64,000 nucleotides of DNA. It comes from Glandiceps talaboti. Taxonomy: Eukaryota > Hemichordata > Enteropneusta > Spengelidae. Below are positions 22,790-34,039 of this stretch, piece by piece. Every line of letters begins with the position of its first letter. Position 1 is the first letter of the stretch. The stretch lies in assembly GCF_964340395.1 (NCBI RefSeq), contig NC_135564.1, positions 23,414,887 to 23,478,886 of the forward strand. Direction: 5' to 3'. The translations under genes were made by a program, and so were the position numbers. The notes below the pieces were generated by a model. The model was not told where the DNA came from. It was given only the letters and a program-made list of their open reading frames with translations, and ran no database searches.

Positions 22790-22870
22790 TACTATTACTA
22801 CTACTACTACTACTACTGCTACTACTACTACTACTACTACAACAACAACAACAACTACTACTATTACTAG
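22758..22870. repeat. (ACT)n microsatellite, 3' of the LINE
   Basis: ACT units begin immediately after GATACTTTGAAA and run with ATT and ACA interruptions to 22870. Same motif and strand as the 5' flank. Confidence 0.95.
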
Positions 22871-22907
22871 CAAATTTGATTTAAAATAAACAAGCCATCA
22901 TACATGA

Positions 22908-24118
22908 CATAGACCCCGCTGTTTGGGAGCTGTTGATCCCTGTTTGGATTAATTGTAACACTTATTGTCTGTGATAGGTGCAATCACAAATTGACATGCA
23001 TATGTACCTAATAGTAAACTGCCCTTATACCAAGATTGACTGAAATTGATCTGCTCAGACATGTCTGCCAGATGGCTCCACACATGAAAAAATCATAACA
23101 GAATGGCTGCCTAGCAGTCCCATTGGATCATATCATGACACAAGTTGACATACATATATACATCATAGTACATTGTCTCCTTGAATGAAGTTTTAATGGA
23201 AATTGTTAATGCATGTCTGTGTAATGGTCCCAAACATGGAAAAATCGTAACAAAATGTTCAGAGACATATGCAGATGTGCCTGAACAGATCTCATTCAAA
23301 GTTGGTATAAGGACAATGTCATATGTTTGCCCAGTGGCCATATTAGATCGCGACACAAGTTGATATGCATGTGAAGATTATGGTACAATATATATCCTTG
23401 TATCCTGTTAAAAGGGAATCGGTTAAAACAGAATGGCCGCCCAGCGGTCATGTTGGGTCATATCGTGACACAAGTTGGCATACATAATACATCATAGTAC
23501 ATTGTCTTTGTGTAAAGTTTTCATGGAAATTGTTCATGTTCACCCAGTGGTTATATTTGATCAGAGTCGCCACACAAGTTGATGTGCATATGAAGAATAT
23601 GGTACAATATATATCCCTGTACCAAGTTTGAAGGAAATCGGTTCAGACATTTCGAAGTAATGGCTCTGGACATGAAAATGGCAGCCATATTGGATCATAT
23701 CAAGACATAAATTGACATGCATATGTATGCCATAGTGTGTTAACACAAGGACAATTGTCCTTGTACCAAGTTTGATAGAATTCGGTCCAGTCATGTCCAA
23801 GTAATGGTTCTGGACATAAAAAAATCATAAAAAATATGGTCACCGGGTGGCCATATTGGATCATATCATGACATAAATTGACATGTATATGTGTGTAATA
23901 GAACATTGTCCTTACACCAACTTTGAATGAGATCTGTTCAGGTATGTCTACATAATGGCTTTGAACATGAAAAAATCATAACAAAATGGCCGTCTGGTAG
24001 CCATATATTGCCAAGTTTGATAGAAATCTGTCTAGTCATTTCTGAGAAATGGCTCTGGATGCACGGATGGACAGACACACGGACTGACGGCAGAGACTAT
24101 TAACAGGGAGGCCCCAGT
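22908..24118 (-). mobile_element. Family C element, antisense, diverged
   Basis: Reverse-orientation relative of the element at 52411-53026. It begins near CATAGACCCCGCT (compare the inverted end CATAGTCCCCGCT) and closes with GATGGACAGACACACGGACTG, the complement of the CTGT/CCGT run found inside the left end of the other copy. The interior has five to six degenerate units with TTGACATGCATATG, CATATTGGATCATATCATGACA and TAATGGCTCTGGACATG words at spacings of about 105-210 bp. Non-coding. Confidence 0.6.
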
Positions 24119-24140
24119 TTGTCGAACTGAGTTTAGGTTA

Positions 24141-24955
24141 GTGCTATAAATATATTCTGGTATATTTCTGCACACTAACACTGGTGCTCCATGTGGTATA
24201 GTGCTTTCCCCTTTCTCTTTACTCTCTACATCGCTGCAGTGTGCTTAAGGGCTGGAGACACGGCATTCACGAATCCTGTCCACTGATAAAGTTTGCTGAT
24301 GATACTAGTATGGTTGGATGTATTGGCGTAAATGGTGACAGGAATTATAGGACAGAAATTGATCATTTTGTAGATTATCTGCACCTGAATGATAATCAAT
24401 TCTGCCAGAAAGGAAATCCTGAACCAGTGTAATGAAAAGGGGACTGTGTTGAGAGATTTGGAAATTATAAGTATCTAGCTAGGTCTCACTCTCCACAATA
24501 AGTTAACATTGGAAGGACAACACACATTCCATTATCTAAAACTTGCAACCCATCTGTATTGTCTTTGGAAGCTCCATTCACTTGATATGAACCCCAAGAT
24601 TCTACATACTTTTTATTCATCTACTATCCAAAGTGTTTTAATGTTTGGTGCTATTTGCTGGGGAGGAAATATTCTGACGCAGGAAAGAAATGAAATAGAA
24701 AAGGTAATCAAGAAATGATCACTGAGGAAGCAACTAAATACATTTTAATTGACGCATGATGACCGACTGACACAAAAGACAGAATGGCATGCTCTATGGT
24801 GCAACAATATACCCACTACATGACTACCTCGACAGACAAGGTATGGTGAGAATTAGTAGAAGTTTTTGTGTCCCAATGTGTCACACACAACGTTCTTTTA
24901 TCCAAAAAAATGTAACCAATTTTAATGGACGATTAGGTAGATCAAGTGTCTAGTT
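24141..24955 (+). pseudogene. Rex1/Babar-like LINE reverse transcriptase relic
   Basis: Plus-strand RT fragments in order: HTNTGAPCGIVLSPFLFTLY (relatives have Gln where this copy has Cys), a frame change, PLIKFADDTSMVGCI (catalytic ADD near 24295), another change, then FYSSTIQSVLMFGAICWGGN and ERNEIEKVIKK at 24620-24715. A degraded tail with HDYLDRQGMVRIS-like codons follows to about 24955. The GAPQG and SPLLFTLYT style plus KFADDT and W.GN order is typical of the Rex1/Babar group. The copy is 5'-truncated and lacks the endonuclease. It is followed directly by a family A fragment. Confidence 0.72.
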
Positions 24956-25095
24956 AGCAAACTGAATTTCTTAGGTTTAGTGCTATAGGCATGGCAAAGT
25001 GTCTGTCTGTCTGTCTGTGTGTGTGTGTGTGTGTGTGTGAAAACAACTTAAAGTAAAAAATAGCGCCAATGGCGTTGTAGCACAACTATACAGTT
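24956..25095. mobile_element. Family A fragments joined end to end
   Basis: A left-end piece (AGTGCTATAGGCATGGCAAAG, a CTGT/TG run at 25002-25039, AAACAACTTAAAGT) is fused directly to a reversed right-end piece (AGCGCCAATGGCGTTGTAGC, ACAACTATACAG). The result is a short element made of two opposed ends with no body, which suggests an internal deletion or a rearranged pair. Confidence 0.6.
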
Positions 25096-26150
25096 TTTAA
25101 CCAGATTTAAACTGAATACCTCCCGTAAGGGAATCACCGTAATTATGCAAATTACTCATTAAAACTAAAATAAAACTATGCTAACAGGCTTTTTTTGTAA
25201 GTGCGCTTTCTTAGGTTAATGTATCTGCCAAATTATACGGAATTTGAAGAGTGCATGATACAGCTACTGTTTGTCAGGACTGTAGAGGTCAAATCAATGT
25301 GAGAATGAAAAATGTCAGCATGTAATTCTGACAACAACATCGCAAAACCCACGGCCTGTACGATAAGTCCAGAGATACAGGCAGTCAAAGAGTTTCCTCT
25401 CAGAACATGACCTTCTAACAACGTTACGAGTGCGTCTGTAAAAGACACCCTCGACCTTATACTCTGATCTCTCCATTGGGACGGCAGGAGCCAAGGAGCC
25501 AAGTCAAACTCAATTTAATTAATAGGTTTTATGCATGGACATCACATGCATGATTTTGGTCTAGCGCTGCCATCGTCTCACAAAGGTACAATGTACCATC
25601 AACTTATTGATGGCATCTTGGACATAAACTCTGGGGTTGTGTCTAGTGATTTCATTCCATTCTGATGGAATTGACAGCCAATGGCTGTTGAGGGCAGTCT
25701 TCCGATTTCCCCTAGTGTTAATTATGCAAATTATTCACTAAATCTTTAAGTGAAATCAACCAATTTTGTAGGACATATGCACTTTGTTAAGTTTAACATA
25801 CGTACTGAATTATAAGTATGCGGTCTTAAGATATAGCCTAATTACCAAAAGTCATTAATTATGCAAATAATTCATTAAAACTGTAAGGTTCATCAACAAA
25901 CTTCATAGGATGTATGCATCTTTTAATGGTTAACATATAAAAAATTATATTGAAATTCAAGTATGTATTCTTAAGATATGGCCAAATTATTGAAAATGGT
26001 TAATTATACAAATTATTCATTAACACTGGAAGGTATATCAACAAATTTTATAGGACAGACAGACAGACAGAGACAGACAGACACACACACACAAACACAC
26101 AGACTGATGGCCAGACAGACATACAGACAGACATCACCATTTTAATACCT
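25096..26150 (-). mobile_element. Family B element, antisense, with a foreign insert
   Basis: The outer hairpin AATACCTCCCGTAAGGGAATC at 25118-25137 is followed by TTATGCAAATTA core words near 25143, 25722, 25858 and 26003. The other end is the ACAGACAG microsatellite (26054-26132) and AATACCTCCCGATTGG. Core units of about 140 bp are present at 25720-26050. Between about 25220 and 25720 lies sequence not seen in the other B copy. Confidence 0.65.
25220..25720 (-). other. Unrecognised insert in family B with open frames
   Basis: About 500 bp with more even base composition than its surroundings. The minus strand holds an 89-codon frame (25502-25233, with VTLLEGHVLRGNSLTACISG). A second open stretch reads RKTALNSHWLSIPSEWNEIT and RHNPRVYVQDAINKLMVH (about 25715-25560). 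A CTTTTACAG acceptor-like site lies near 25440. I do not recognise either peptide. It could be a captured host fragment, part of an unknown element or chance. Confidence 0.3.
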
Positions 26151-26815
26151 CCCGATTGGGCTGAAATTTAATGGGGGTGTATAGATGAAGAAATATTAAG
26201 CATATAGTGATCTCATCAGTGATATGCAAAGTAGGTGTAAAAATGTTGGTCAAAAAATTACATCTCAAACAAGCACTTGGTCAACTTGGTGAGATGTTAT
26301 TCTGCACATTTTCTTGAAAACAGTTTGACACAATTGGCCCTAGAAACCATGATCACGCCCTTAGCAACAACCAAATGCCTGTATATTTTGGTCAAATAAC
26401 AACATCATCTGGTAGGCAAGTGAGTAAACATGTATGCAAATTACCATAGCAACCATGATCAGACCCATAGCAACATCCAAACGATGGTGTATTTCACAAA
26501 GATAACAGGGATACTTAAACAAGTGAACAAACAATCAAAAAGTGTATGCAATTATGCCAAATGATTATGTATATTGTAAAGATAACAGGGATTAATAGAC
26601 AAGTGAATAAGCATTTTAAAAAATGAATGCAAATATACCTTGCAACAAGACCATACCCATAGTAACAGCCAAATGGTCGTGTATTTGCAAAGATAACAAC
26701 AGGGCTGATGGGCAACTGGATAATCATTCAGCAAATGAACACCTATACCTAGCATGGATCAGCAAGTGGGTAAACATTTAAAAACTGTACAGTTGTGCTA
26801 CAACACCATTCACAC
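26151..26815 (+). mobile_element. Family A element, body and right end
   Basis: Begins in the family A body (TTGGGCTGAAATTTAATGGG, CATCAGTGATATGCAAA). It runs through four TAGCAAC(C/A)...CCATAGCAAC blocks and ends with ACTGTACAGTTGTGCTACAAC near 26784-26806. The left terminal region is missing. Confidence 0.6.
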
Positions 26816-26934
26816 CGTTTTTTACATAATGTTTGTTGTTGTTGTATGTTAACATAGAAATTTCAGTTTCTCCCTGAGAGAGTAATAAAATATATTGTAC
26901 ATGTATTGTGATGTATTGTATTGTATAACAGAAT

Positions 26935-27074
26935 TATGTATGTATGTATGTATGTATGTATGTATGTATGTCTGTCTGTCTGTCTGTCTATCTGTCTGGA
27001 TGGATTGATGGATGGATTGATGGATGGATGTGTGTGTGTATGTATCTATGTATGTATGTATGTATGTATGTATG
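26935..27074. repeat. Compound tetranucleotide microsatellite
   Basis: TATG units, then TCTG units, GGAT/TGAT units, and TATG again. Open frames rich in Met-Tyr-Val-Cys across it are repeat artefacts. Confidence 0.95.
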
Positions 27075-28161
27075 TGTATGTATACACTGGGTGTTTATTA
27101 GGCTATCAGTTCTGGCAGTTTGTGAAATTTTTCTGTAGATTGCACTACTATTTAATTGTGTAGCCATAGTATTTAATGTACCATGGTGACCGTGAATCAG
27201 AAGCTACTCTAGTCCACTTGTGTTGGGTTAAAATTGACTATTCCCATTGCTTTGTTCTCATTAATCCACCAGCGTTTATTCCTTAAGGTCAATCGAAAAT
27301 AACTATGAGATTAACCAACTTTTGATTTTCTTCAATTACTTGTTGAAATAGTAAGTGATTTATGATGAATATTTGTTAAGGGCTAGACCAATGTCGCCTA
27401 CAAGGAGACTGCATTTTATTAGCAATATCCCCAGGTGGTAGTGGATAATCCTGCAGCAATAATTGCTCTGGCTTGGCTAATTTCTATATGCAGTAAACTG
27501 ACAAATGGTTGTTATACACCCTCTTCACCAGTCACAGAAACAGGTGGTCACATTATGGGATATGTTCTGACTTTGTTGGCAATGTCAACTTGATTTTAAG
27601 TAGTTTGCTTTAATTACAAATATCCAGATTGTCCACCTGTCCATCCCTAATATATCATTTCTCAGATGATACAATATCCAATTCCTTTCATGACACAAAG
27701 GTGACATGTCATAATGATTTAGGATATATTATGCTGGTAACTGGCTTTTGGAAAACATCAAAATCATTTTTTTAGTAAATTTGATGTTGAAGTTACCATT
27801 GTTATGCAAATATAGGTAAAAAATAAAGATAATTAGTCATACAACGAAAATGAGTAATTTAGAAATTTCTTTCTACCTAGATATTGTAGCATAACAATCG
27901 AAAATAATGTACATTGTCTCAATTCGGCGATTTCTGGAGTCTTTGTCCTCCCAGTTTTGATAGTTCCAAAACGTGCAATTTTTGATACTTAAATGATGAC
28001 GTCATCACCACATTTGCATACAGAAAACAATTTCACTAGCATTCAAAAGAATATTATGTAGTGAAGGACTGGTGTTAATTTCATAGCGTTTGGGAGATGC
28101 TATCTTACCTTTTAACCATATTATTGTTTTATACGCAATCACAGACCGTAATGTACCCGAG
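27075..28161. other. Intergenic DNA with a weak family D segment
   Basis: Mostly unique AT-rich sequence. A segment near 27630-27800 (CCATCC...TATCATTTCTCAGA, ACAAAGGTGACATGTCATA) resembles the start of family D at 3280-3440. No gene is recognised. Confidence 0.4.
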
Positions 28162-28792
28162 TTGGTAGATTGACTTCAGTTCGAATTTAGCCAAGAGTAA
28201 TACACACTTTGGTAGATTAACTTCAGTTTGAGTCTAGCCAAGAGTAATACACACCTTGGTAGATTGACTTCAGTTTGAGTTTAGCCAAGAGTAATACACA
28301 CCTTGGTAGATTGACTTCAGTTTGAGTTTAGCCAAGAGTAATACACACCTTGGTAGATTGACTTCATTTTGAGTTTAGTCAAGAGTAATACACACTTTGG
28401 TAGATTGACTTCATTTTGAGTTTAGCCAAGTGTAATACACATCTTGATAGATTGATTTCAGTTTGAGTTTAGCCAAGAGTAATGCACACCTTGGTAGATT
28501 CACTTCAGTTTGGGTTTACCCTAGAGTAATACACACCTTGGTAGATTGACTTCAGTTTGATTTTAGCCAAGAGTAATACACACTTTCGTAGATTGACTTC
28601 AGTTTGATTTTAGCCAAGAGTAATACACACCTTGGTAGATTGACTTCAGTTTGAGTTTACCCTAGAGTAATACACACCTTGGTAGATTGGCATCAGTTTG
28701 AGTTTAGCCAAGAGTAATACACACCTTGGTAGATTGACTTCAGTTTGAGTTTAGCCAAGAGTAATGCACACTTTGGTAGATTGACTTATAAA
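28162..28792. repeat. 47-bp minisatellite, about 13 copies
   Basis: A 47-bp unit (TTGGTAGATTGACTTCAGTT, TGAGTTTAGCCAAGAGTAAT, ACACACC) repeats about 13 times with a few substitutions per copy. A CCCTAG subtype (TTTACCCTAGAGTAATAC) occurs twice, near 28515 and 28659. Confidence 0.96.
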
Positions 28793-29342
28793 CTAAGAAC
28801 AGTTTAAACTGTGTAGTTGTCTTTACTTGTTGAAAGTCCTAACTGGAATGAAGTTAGGAGAACATTTCTCACTGTAATTTATTACTGTACTGGGAATACA
28901 ATCAAGGATTTTGCTTTGTGGCATAAAATTGAAAGACTCATTATATAAAGAAAAATTGTAATAACATATTTTCTCAAAGTGTGATTGTGAAAAGTTGATG
29001 TTTTGAAGTTGTATGCTTGTTGTGGTAATAAAGAAAAATGTTATGGGTTTAGTGTTTATAGGTGCAGAATGGCTTATATATGCCTCACATGTGGAGAAAC
29101 ATCACTGCAGTTACAATTTTCAAAACTTTTGAACTCAATGTCTAACAGTAAAGATCATATTGGGTTTAGTTATCAAGAATTTATTATAAGACAAAATAGC
29201 CAAACTAATTTGATTATAGTGCTGTGAGTGTATTGAAATGAGACTGGCCAAACCTCATGTCAATGTTAAATATTATATGATGTACATTCTACATTGGAAT
29301 AACATCAGGAGTAAAAAAGGTTCTGACAAGTGTAACTATGAG
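28793..29342. other. Intergenic DNA, nothing recognised
   Basis: Short open frames exist (74 codons at 29003), but they show no domain and no supporting context. Confidence 0.4.
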
Positions 29343-29500
29343 TCTTTGTGTGTATGTGTCTGTTTGTTACTCTTTGTGTGTATGTGTCTGTTTGTTACTC
29401 TTTGTGTGTATGTGTCTGTTTGTTACTCTTTGTGTGTATGTGTCTGTTTGTTACTCTTTGTGTGTATGTGTCTGTTTGTTACTCTTTGTGTGTATGTGTA
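29343..29500. repeat. 28-bp minisatellite, about 5.7 copies
   Basis: TCTTTGTGTGTATGTGTCTG followed by TTTGTTAC, repeated almost perfectly from 29343 with a 28-bp period. The near identity of copies suggests a young expansion. Confidence 0.95.
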
Positions 29501-30942
29501 GATCTGCATGGCAAAAATGACTGAGCCTATTGTAATAGCCACTCACTCCCAACCCCATTTAGGGTCCAAGTCTCTCATTTGTTTTAGTAAGATTATAATT
29601 TTCTCAAGGAGCAGAAAAGAAAGTTGACCATACTGATAAAATTAGTTAGTATGAAAATTGAGAAATAATAATGAGATACAAATGACAGAAATGTTCATAC
29701 TCTTGACAGTGAAATAAGATATTCACAAAAAAGGAGTTTACTGTTATGGAATACTGTAAACCTGGATTTTTTCACTGAAGACTTATTTTTGTATATTTTG
29801 CTAGTCAACAAAAGCACAGAAATATATAAGTAGTGACTAAAATGTCTTCTAGCACAATGTACCAATCTGGTAATTAGTAAAAGTTAGTCTTTGAGAGCAA
29901 GCTAAAGACTCTAAATTCACAACATTTTCTGGTATCAAAAATATCTAGTTTTACTGTATTTGAATGTGTGATAAAATCAGCAGAGATGGTACCAAGTAAA
30001 TTTATGAAACAACTGAATACAAATGAATCATTGATTTGTTGACCTATAAATTCAAAGAATATGATTGTAATAATATATTGATTGAAAAGTTGTCAGGAAA
30101 ATGGGTGAAGGAACCAGGGAAATCAAAACAAAGTTTATCATTTATTTTGAAAATAACATGCTATTTATGTCTGCTTTGGGAAATACTATTTGTTATCAAA
30201 TTGGAATGAGGCATTTTCCATGGAAACAGCCCATAACTATTTCATAGTGACTCATTTATTTAGCATTGATGGTAGGCAGGAAAGCAAACATAAAATGGAT
30301 ATGAGGTCTCTCCTGATGTCACCATAGTAACAGATAGTTATCTGAACGCAGCAAGTGTGTATCAAGAACAACAATGTAAGAATTACTGATATGAATATCT
30401 GTGCTATTTTTATATCCATAGTCATGCTTTTGTAAGAACCAACTATAAGTAGTATTATGTTTTAAGATGAACAAAGCTATGTATAAATGTAAAATTAGCA
30501 GAATCTTACATTTGACTTGATTGGTAACGTTGCTGATGCTTAGATCAAGCTGGTGTACTGGATGCATATAGATCAAAAGTACGTATACAAGTGCTTGATT
30601 ATGTTGGTGTACTTAGTTCTGAAAGCTTCCCCAAAATTTATCCATTCTTACAAATTCAGCACTGAAATATGTTTTAGATATATTTTACCTTTAAATGATT
30701 TATGTGAAATTTTACAATTTTAGTATATTAGGGATTGGCCTAAAATTTATAATTTAAGTATACCAGGGATAGATCTAAAATCTATTTATCTTATGATTTT
30801 AGTATATGAGGTATTGAGTGTAAGATTACTTGTTCCAACAAAATAGAAAACATTGTCTACAAGGTACAACCACTTGGAGACAATCACACAGTAGTCTGTA
30901 GCAAAAAGACAAAAAGGTGGACATTTCTTATGTGACAATAAT
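29501..30942. other. AT-rich intergenic DNA
   Basis: No array, element end, RNA gene or convincing exon is visible. Confidence 0.45.
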
Positions 30943-31148
30943 AATTTATATTATAATCCAACGAAATCAATGTTAGTTTTATGTCATAATAATTAATGCT
31001 CCTTGTTTGATTCCGTGGACTACAAATTCTTGCCTACCAGCTTGAATTCTTGCCTACCAGCTTGAATTTGTAGTCCATGGAATCATACAAGGAGCATTAT
31101 GATGTAAAACTAACATTGATTTCATGTTGGGATTATATATTTATCACA
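30943..31148. repeat. Long inverted repeat (hairpin), arms of about 80 bp
   Basis: The left arm (about 30950-31029: AAATCAATGTTAGTTTTA, AATGCTCCTTG, GGACTACAAATTC) is complementary to the right arm (31064-31140: GAATTTGTAGTCCATGGAAT, AAGGAGCATT, TAAAACTAACATTGATTT) with few mismatches and a small indel. The loop holds two direct copies of GAATTCTTGCCTACCAGCTT-like sequence. It could be a fold-back MITE or a recent local inverted duplication. A transcript would form a long duplex. Confidence 0.88.
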
Positions 31149-31724
31149 TAATTAAGTTCTTCCACATATTTTTTCTACAATTTTGAATCAAATTTTATGA
31201 ATACTGCATCGTTTCTTCGCACTTTATTCTTCATCGCATATCATGACAGTCACAAACCATTAGCGGTCCAAGTGCAACAAACCCGCGGGCTTGCCTGGCG
31301 AAAACGGGTGTCATAAAAGTTGTTTGCATCTCTAAAGCTGTTTGTAGCGTTACTTATAATAGCCTAATAAATTGATAACAACTGATATAAGACGGAGATA
31401 AGGTTTGCCTCAATTGACTCACTCCTTAGAAATGATCTTACGCTGTGAACTACACTTTTACAGCTGTTTACTTGTGTTATGTAAGAGCCCATCATCACAT
31501 GTGTAAAAATTGGTACTTTTTGATAACAAATCCACTTGCTTGGCTAATGGCTTGTCCCAGTAATGTCAAACCAGAGATGAACTGAAAATGCTCCCGTATG
31601 AGGGGAAATGTTGTTAATGTGATTGCTGAGACTTTGAAATGTATTTCTGTACTGTTGTACCTTTGTGTAATCAACATCTGTAGCAAATTAACTTGAATTC
31701 AGTACAGTCCTGGCTTTATATCTC
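31149..31724. other. Intergenic DNA, nothing recognised
   Basis: A slightly more GC-rich patch occurs near 31230-31310 (AACCCGCGGGCTTGCCTGG). No frame or RNA gene is supported. Confidence 0.4.
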
Positions 31725-32200
31725 TTATTGCAAAAGTTCATCAAATATGCAAATTAGCAATTGAATCGATACCATCATATCTTTGCTCGGTCAATATCTT
31801 TAGCAAGTTTCGTCCATGCATCAAATTTGGTGCAGTCTTTCTTTGAATAGGCCCTAATTTCATTAATTATGCAAATGAGCAATTCATTGACACAAAAGTT
31901 CATTAAGAACTATAATATCTCACTATGATCAATATCTGTGGCAAGTTTCATCAAATTTGGCAAAGTCTTTCTTGGTATAGTCCCTACTTGCCAAAGTTCA
32001 TTAATTATGCAAATGAGTAATGAATTGACAGCACTTAGTTTCTTTAAGAACTATCATATCTCTATATGATCAATATCTGTGGCAAGTTTCATCAATTTAA
32101 TAAAGCCATTCTGGATGCATAACATGAGTCATTAATTATGCAAATTAGCTCTTAATTAACTTGACACAAGTTAATGTCTTTTAGTGCTTTTATTATAAGC
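31725..32200 (+). mobile_element. Family F repeat, core units, left part
   Basis: About four tandem units of roughly 130 bp, anchored by TTAATTATGCAAAT(G/T)AGC near 31740, 31865, 31998 and 32132, each with a TCAATATCT.T(G/A)GCAAGTTTC segment. It breaks near 32200, where a family A element begins, and the same unit resumes after that element at about 33392 (TTTTATCTCTGTATGATCC). Confidence 0.6.
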
Positions 32201-33391
32201 ACAACTGAACTTAGGTTCAGTAGTGCTATAGGGATCACCCTTCGTCTGTCTGTCTGTCTGTCTGTCTGTGTGTGTGTGTGTGTGTGTGTGTAAACAACTT
32301 AAAGTCAAAAACTGCTAAACCGATTACCATGATATTTGGTGGGACATTTACCTTGGGTAATTGGGAAATTGTTCAAATCAAAATGATCTTACCACAGGTT
32401 TGTGATTTGGGTCAGAAAATGTGTTTTTGGTCAAAACTCTAAAACTCAAAAACTACTGGGCAGATTGGGCTGAAGTTTGGATGAAACATTCTTCAGGGTG
32501 TTTTTACTAAGAATTGTTCATGATATGGTGGTCCCATCAGTGATATGCAAATTAGGGCTAAAAATGTATCTTTTTGGTCAAAATTTTATAATTCCAAACC
32601 ACTGAGAAGATTGGGCTGAAATTTATTGGGAATGCATCTAGGGATGTATAATGATTTCATGAGTGATATGCAAATTAGGTGTAAAAATGTTCATTTTTGG
32701 TCAAAAACTTAAAAATGTACATGATCAGTGAGTCTGAAACTTGGTGAGATGTTTCTGAAAGTGTTATTCTGCAGATTTCTTCAAAACATTTTGACAAAAT
32801 TGGCCTTACAAATGGCAGTATATTTTGGTCAAATAACAACATCATCTGGTAGGCGAGTGTGTAAACATTCAAAAAATGTATGCAAATACCCTAGCAACCA
32901 TGATAATGCCCACAGCAACAGCCAAACGGTCGTGTATTTCACAGACAACAGGGATTCTTAGACAATTGAATAAACATTCGAAAATGTATGTAAATTTGCC
33001 ATACAACAAGACCGCGCCCATAGCAACAGCCAAATAATCACATACATTGCAAAGGTAACAGAAATAGAAAGACAACTGAATAAACATTCAAAAAATGTAT
33101 GCAAATATGCATATAGTAACAGCCAAATGATAACGTATATTGCAAAGAGAATATCAGGAATTCATACACAAGTGAACAAAAACATTCAAAAATGTATGCA
33201 AATATATATAACAACATGACCACGCCCATAGCAACAGCCAAATGATCGCGTATATTGCAAAGATAGCAACATGGTTGGATAGGCAACTGGATAGTCATTC
33301 AGCAAATGAACACCTATTGTTAGCATGAACTAGCATATGGATAAACATTTTCAAAAACTGTACAGTTGTGCTACAACGCCATTGGCAATAT
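32201..33391 (+). mobile_element. Family A element, the most complete copy, nested in family F
   Basis: Left end AAGCACAACTGAACTTAGG at 32200, AGTAGTGCTATAGG, (CTGT)n/(TG)n at 32244-32291, then AAACAACTTAAAGTCAAAAA and AACCGATTACCATGATATTT. Two body units with CAGATTGGGCTGAA or AGATTGGGCTGAA follow, with CATCAGTGATATGCAAATTA words. Then come four blocks around TAGCAAC...CCATAGCAACAGCC. The right end is CTGTACAGTTGTGCTACAAC near 33357-33377. There is no coding capacity. It serves as the reference copy for the shorter fragments elsewhere in the window. Confidence 0.75.
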
Positions 33392-33680
33392 TTTATCTCT
33401 GTATGATCCATTGATATAGCAAATTTTGTTGAAATTGGTGGAGCCGTTATGAATATATAGCCCCACATGTGAAATCACTAAATTATCTTTAATTACGCAA
33501 GCCACTCCCACCAAAAACTAATCAGCCTGACAATGCCACATAGTAAATTGCAGAACATTGCTTCAGTGCTTTTTGAGATATTGGTGGAACAAAATTTCTG
33601 CACACAGACAGACAGACAGACAGACAGTCAGACAGACATACATCGCCATGACATTACCTCCCACACGGAAGCTAAAAATG
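33392..33680 (+). mobile_element. Family F repeat, right part
   Basis: Resumes the interrupted family F unit, then shows GCTTTTTGAGATATTGGTGG, an (ACAG)n run (33604-33640) and the end CATTACCTCCCACACGGAAG, similar to the CCTCCC ends of family B. Confidence 0.55.
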
Positions 33681-33834
33681 GTGTCTGACAGCTATGCAAA
33701 GTACGTAATCATGTGACCTGTTGTGAGGCCAAGCTTACGTACAGGTTATAATACTGTGCTGTGGTCTCTCAACCAAAATTATCAGTTATAACCTTGCAAT
33801 GTACATGTAATATCAGATTTAGTTTTAAAATGTA

Positions 33835-34030
33835 AGTAAACTTTTTTTATCTTGACTCAGTGTGGACTGCTTGACCATCTTGCAAATACTTTATATGATA
33901 GCAGGATAGCACTATAATATAAATATTGACTATACGGGTTAATATATTCCAAAAGGACATTAAGAGCATCATGACAGTAGGAGGTAGGGGAAGAGCTAGA
34001 GGCTGAGATATGTCCCAGAACTGTGACTAA
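33835..34030 (-). mobile_element. Reversed fragment of the 35-37 kb DNA transposon
   Basis: Reads as the complement of the right interior of the 35149-36969 element. GTGTGGACTGCTTGACCATC here matches the complement of GACAGTCAAGCAGTCCACAC at about 36718. Matching tracts continue through the GATAGCAGGATAGCACTATA segment and the ATCATGACAGT segment. Copies are diverged by perhaps 20-25 per cent by eye. Confidence 0.6.
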
Positions 34031-34039
34031 ATGTCTTGT

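Noticed and set aside
26921-29520. MYVCMYV and CVYVSVCYSL open frames
   Set aside because: Translations of tetranucleotide and TGTG-rich tandem repeats.
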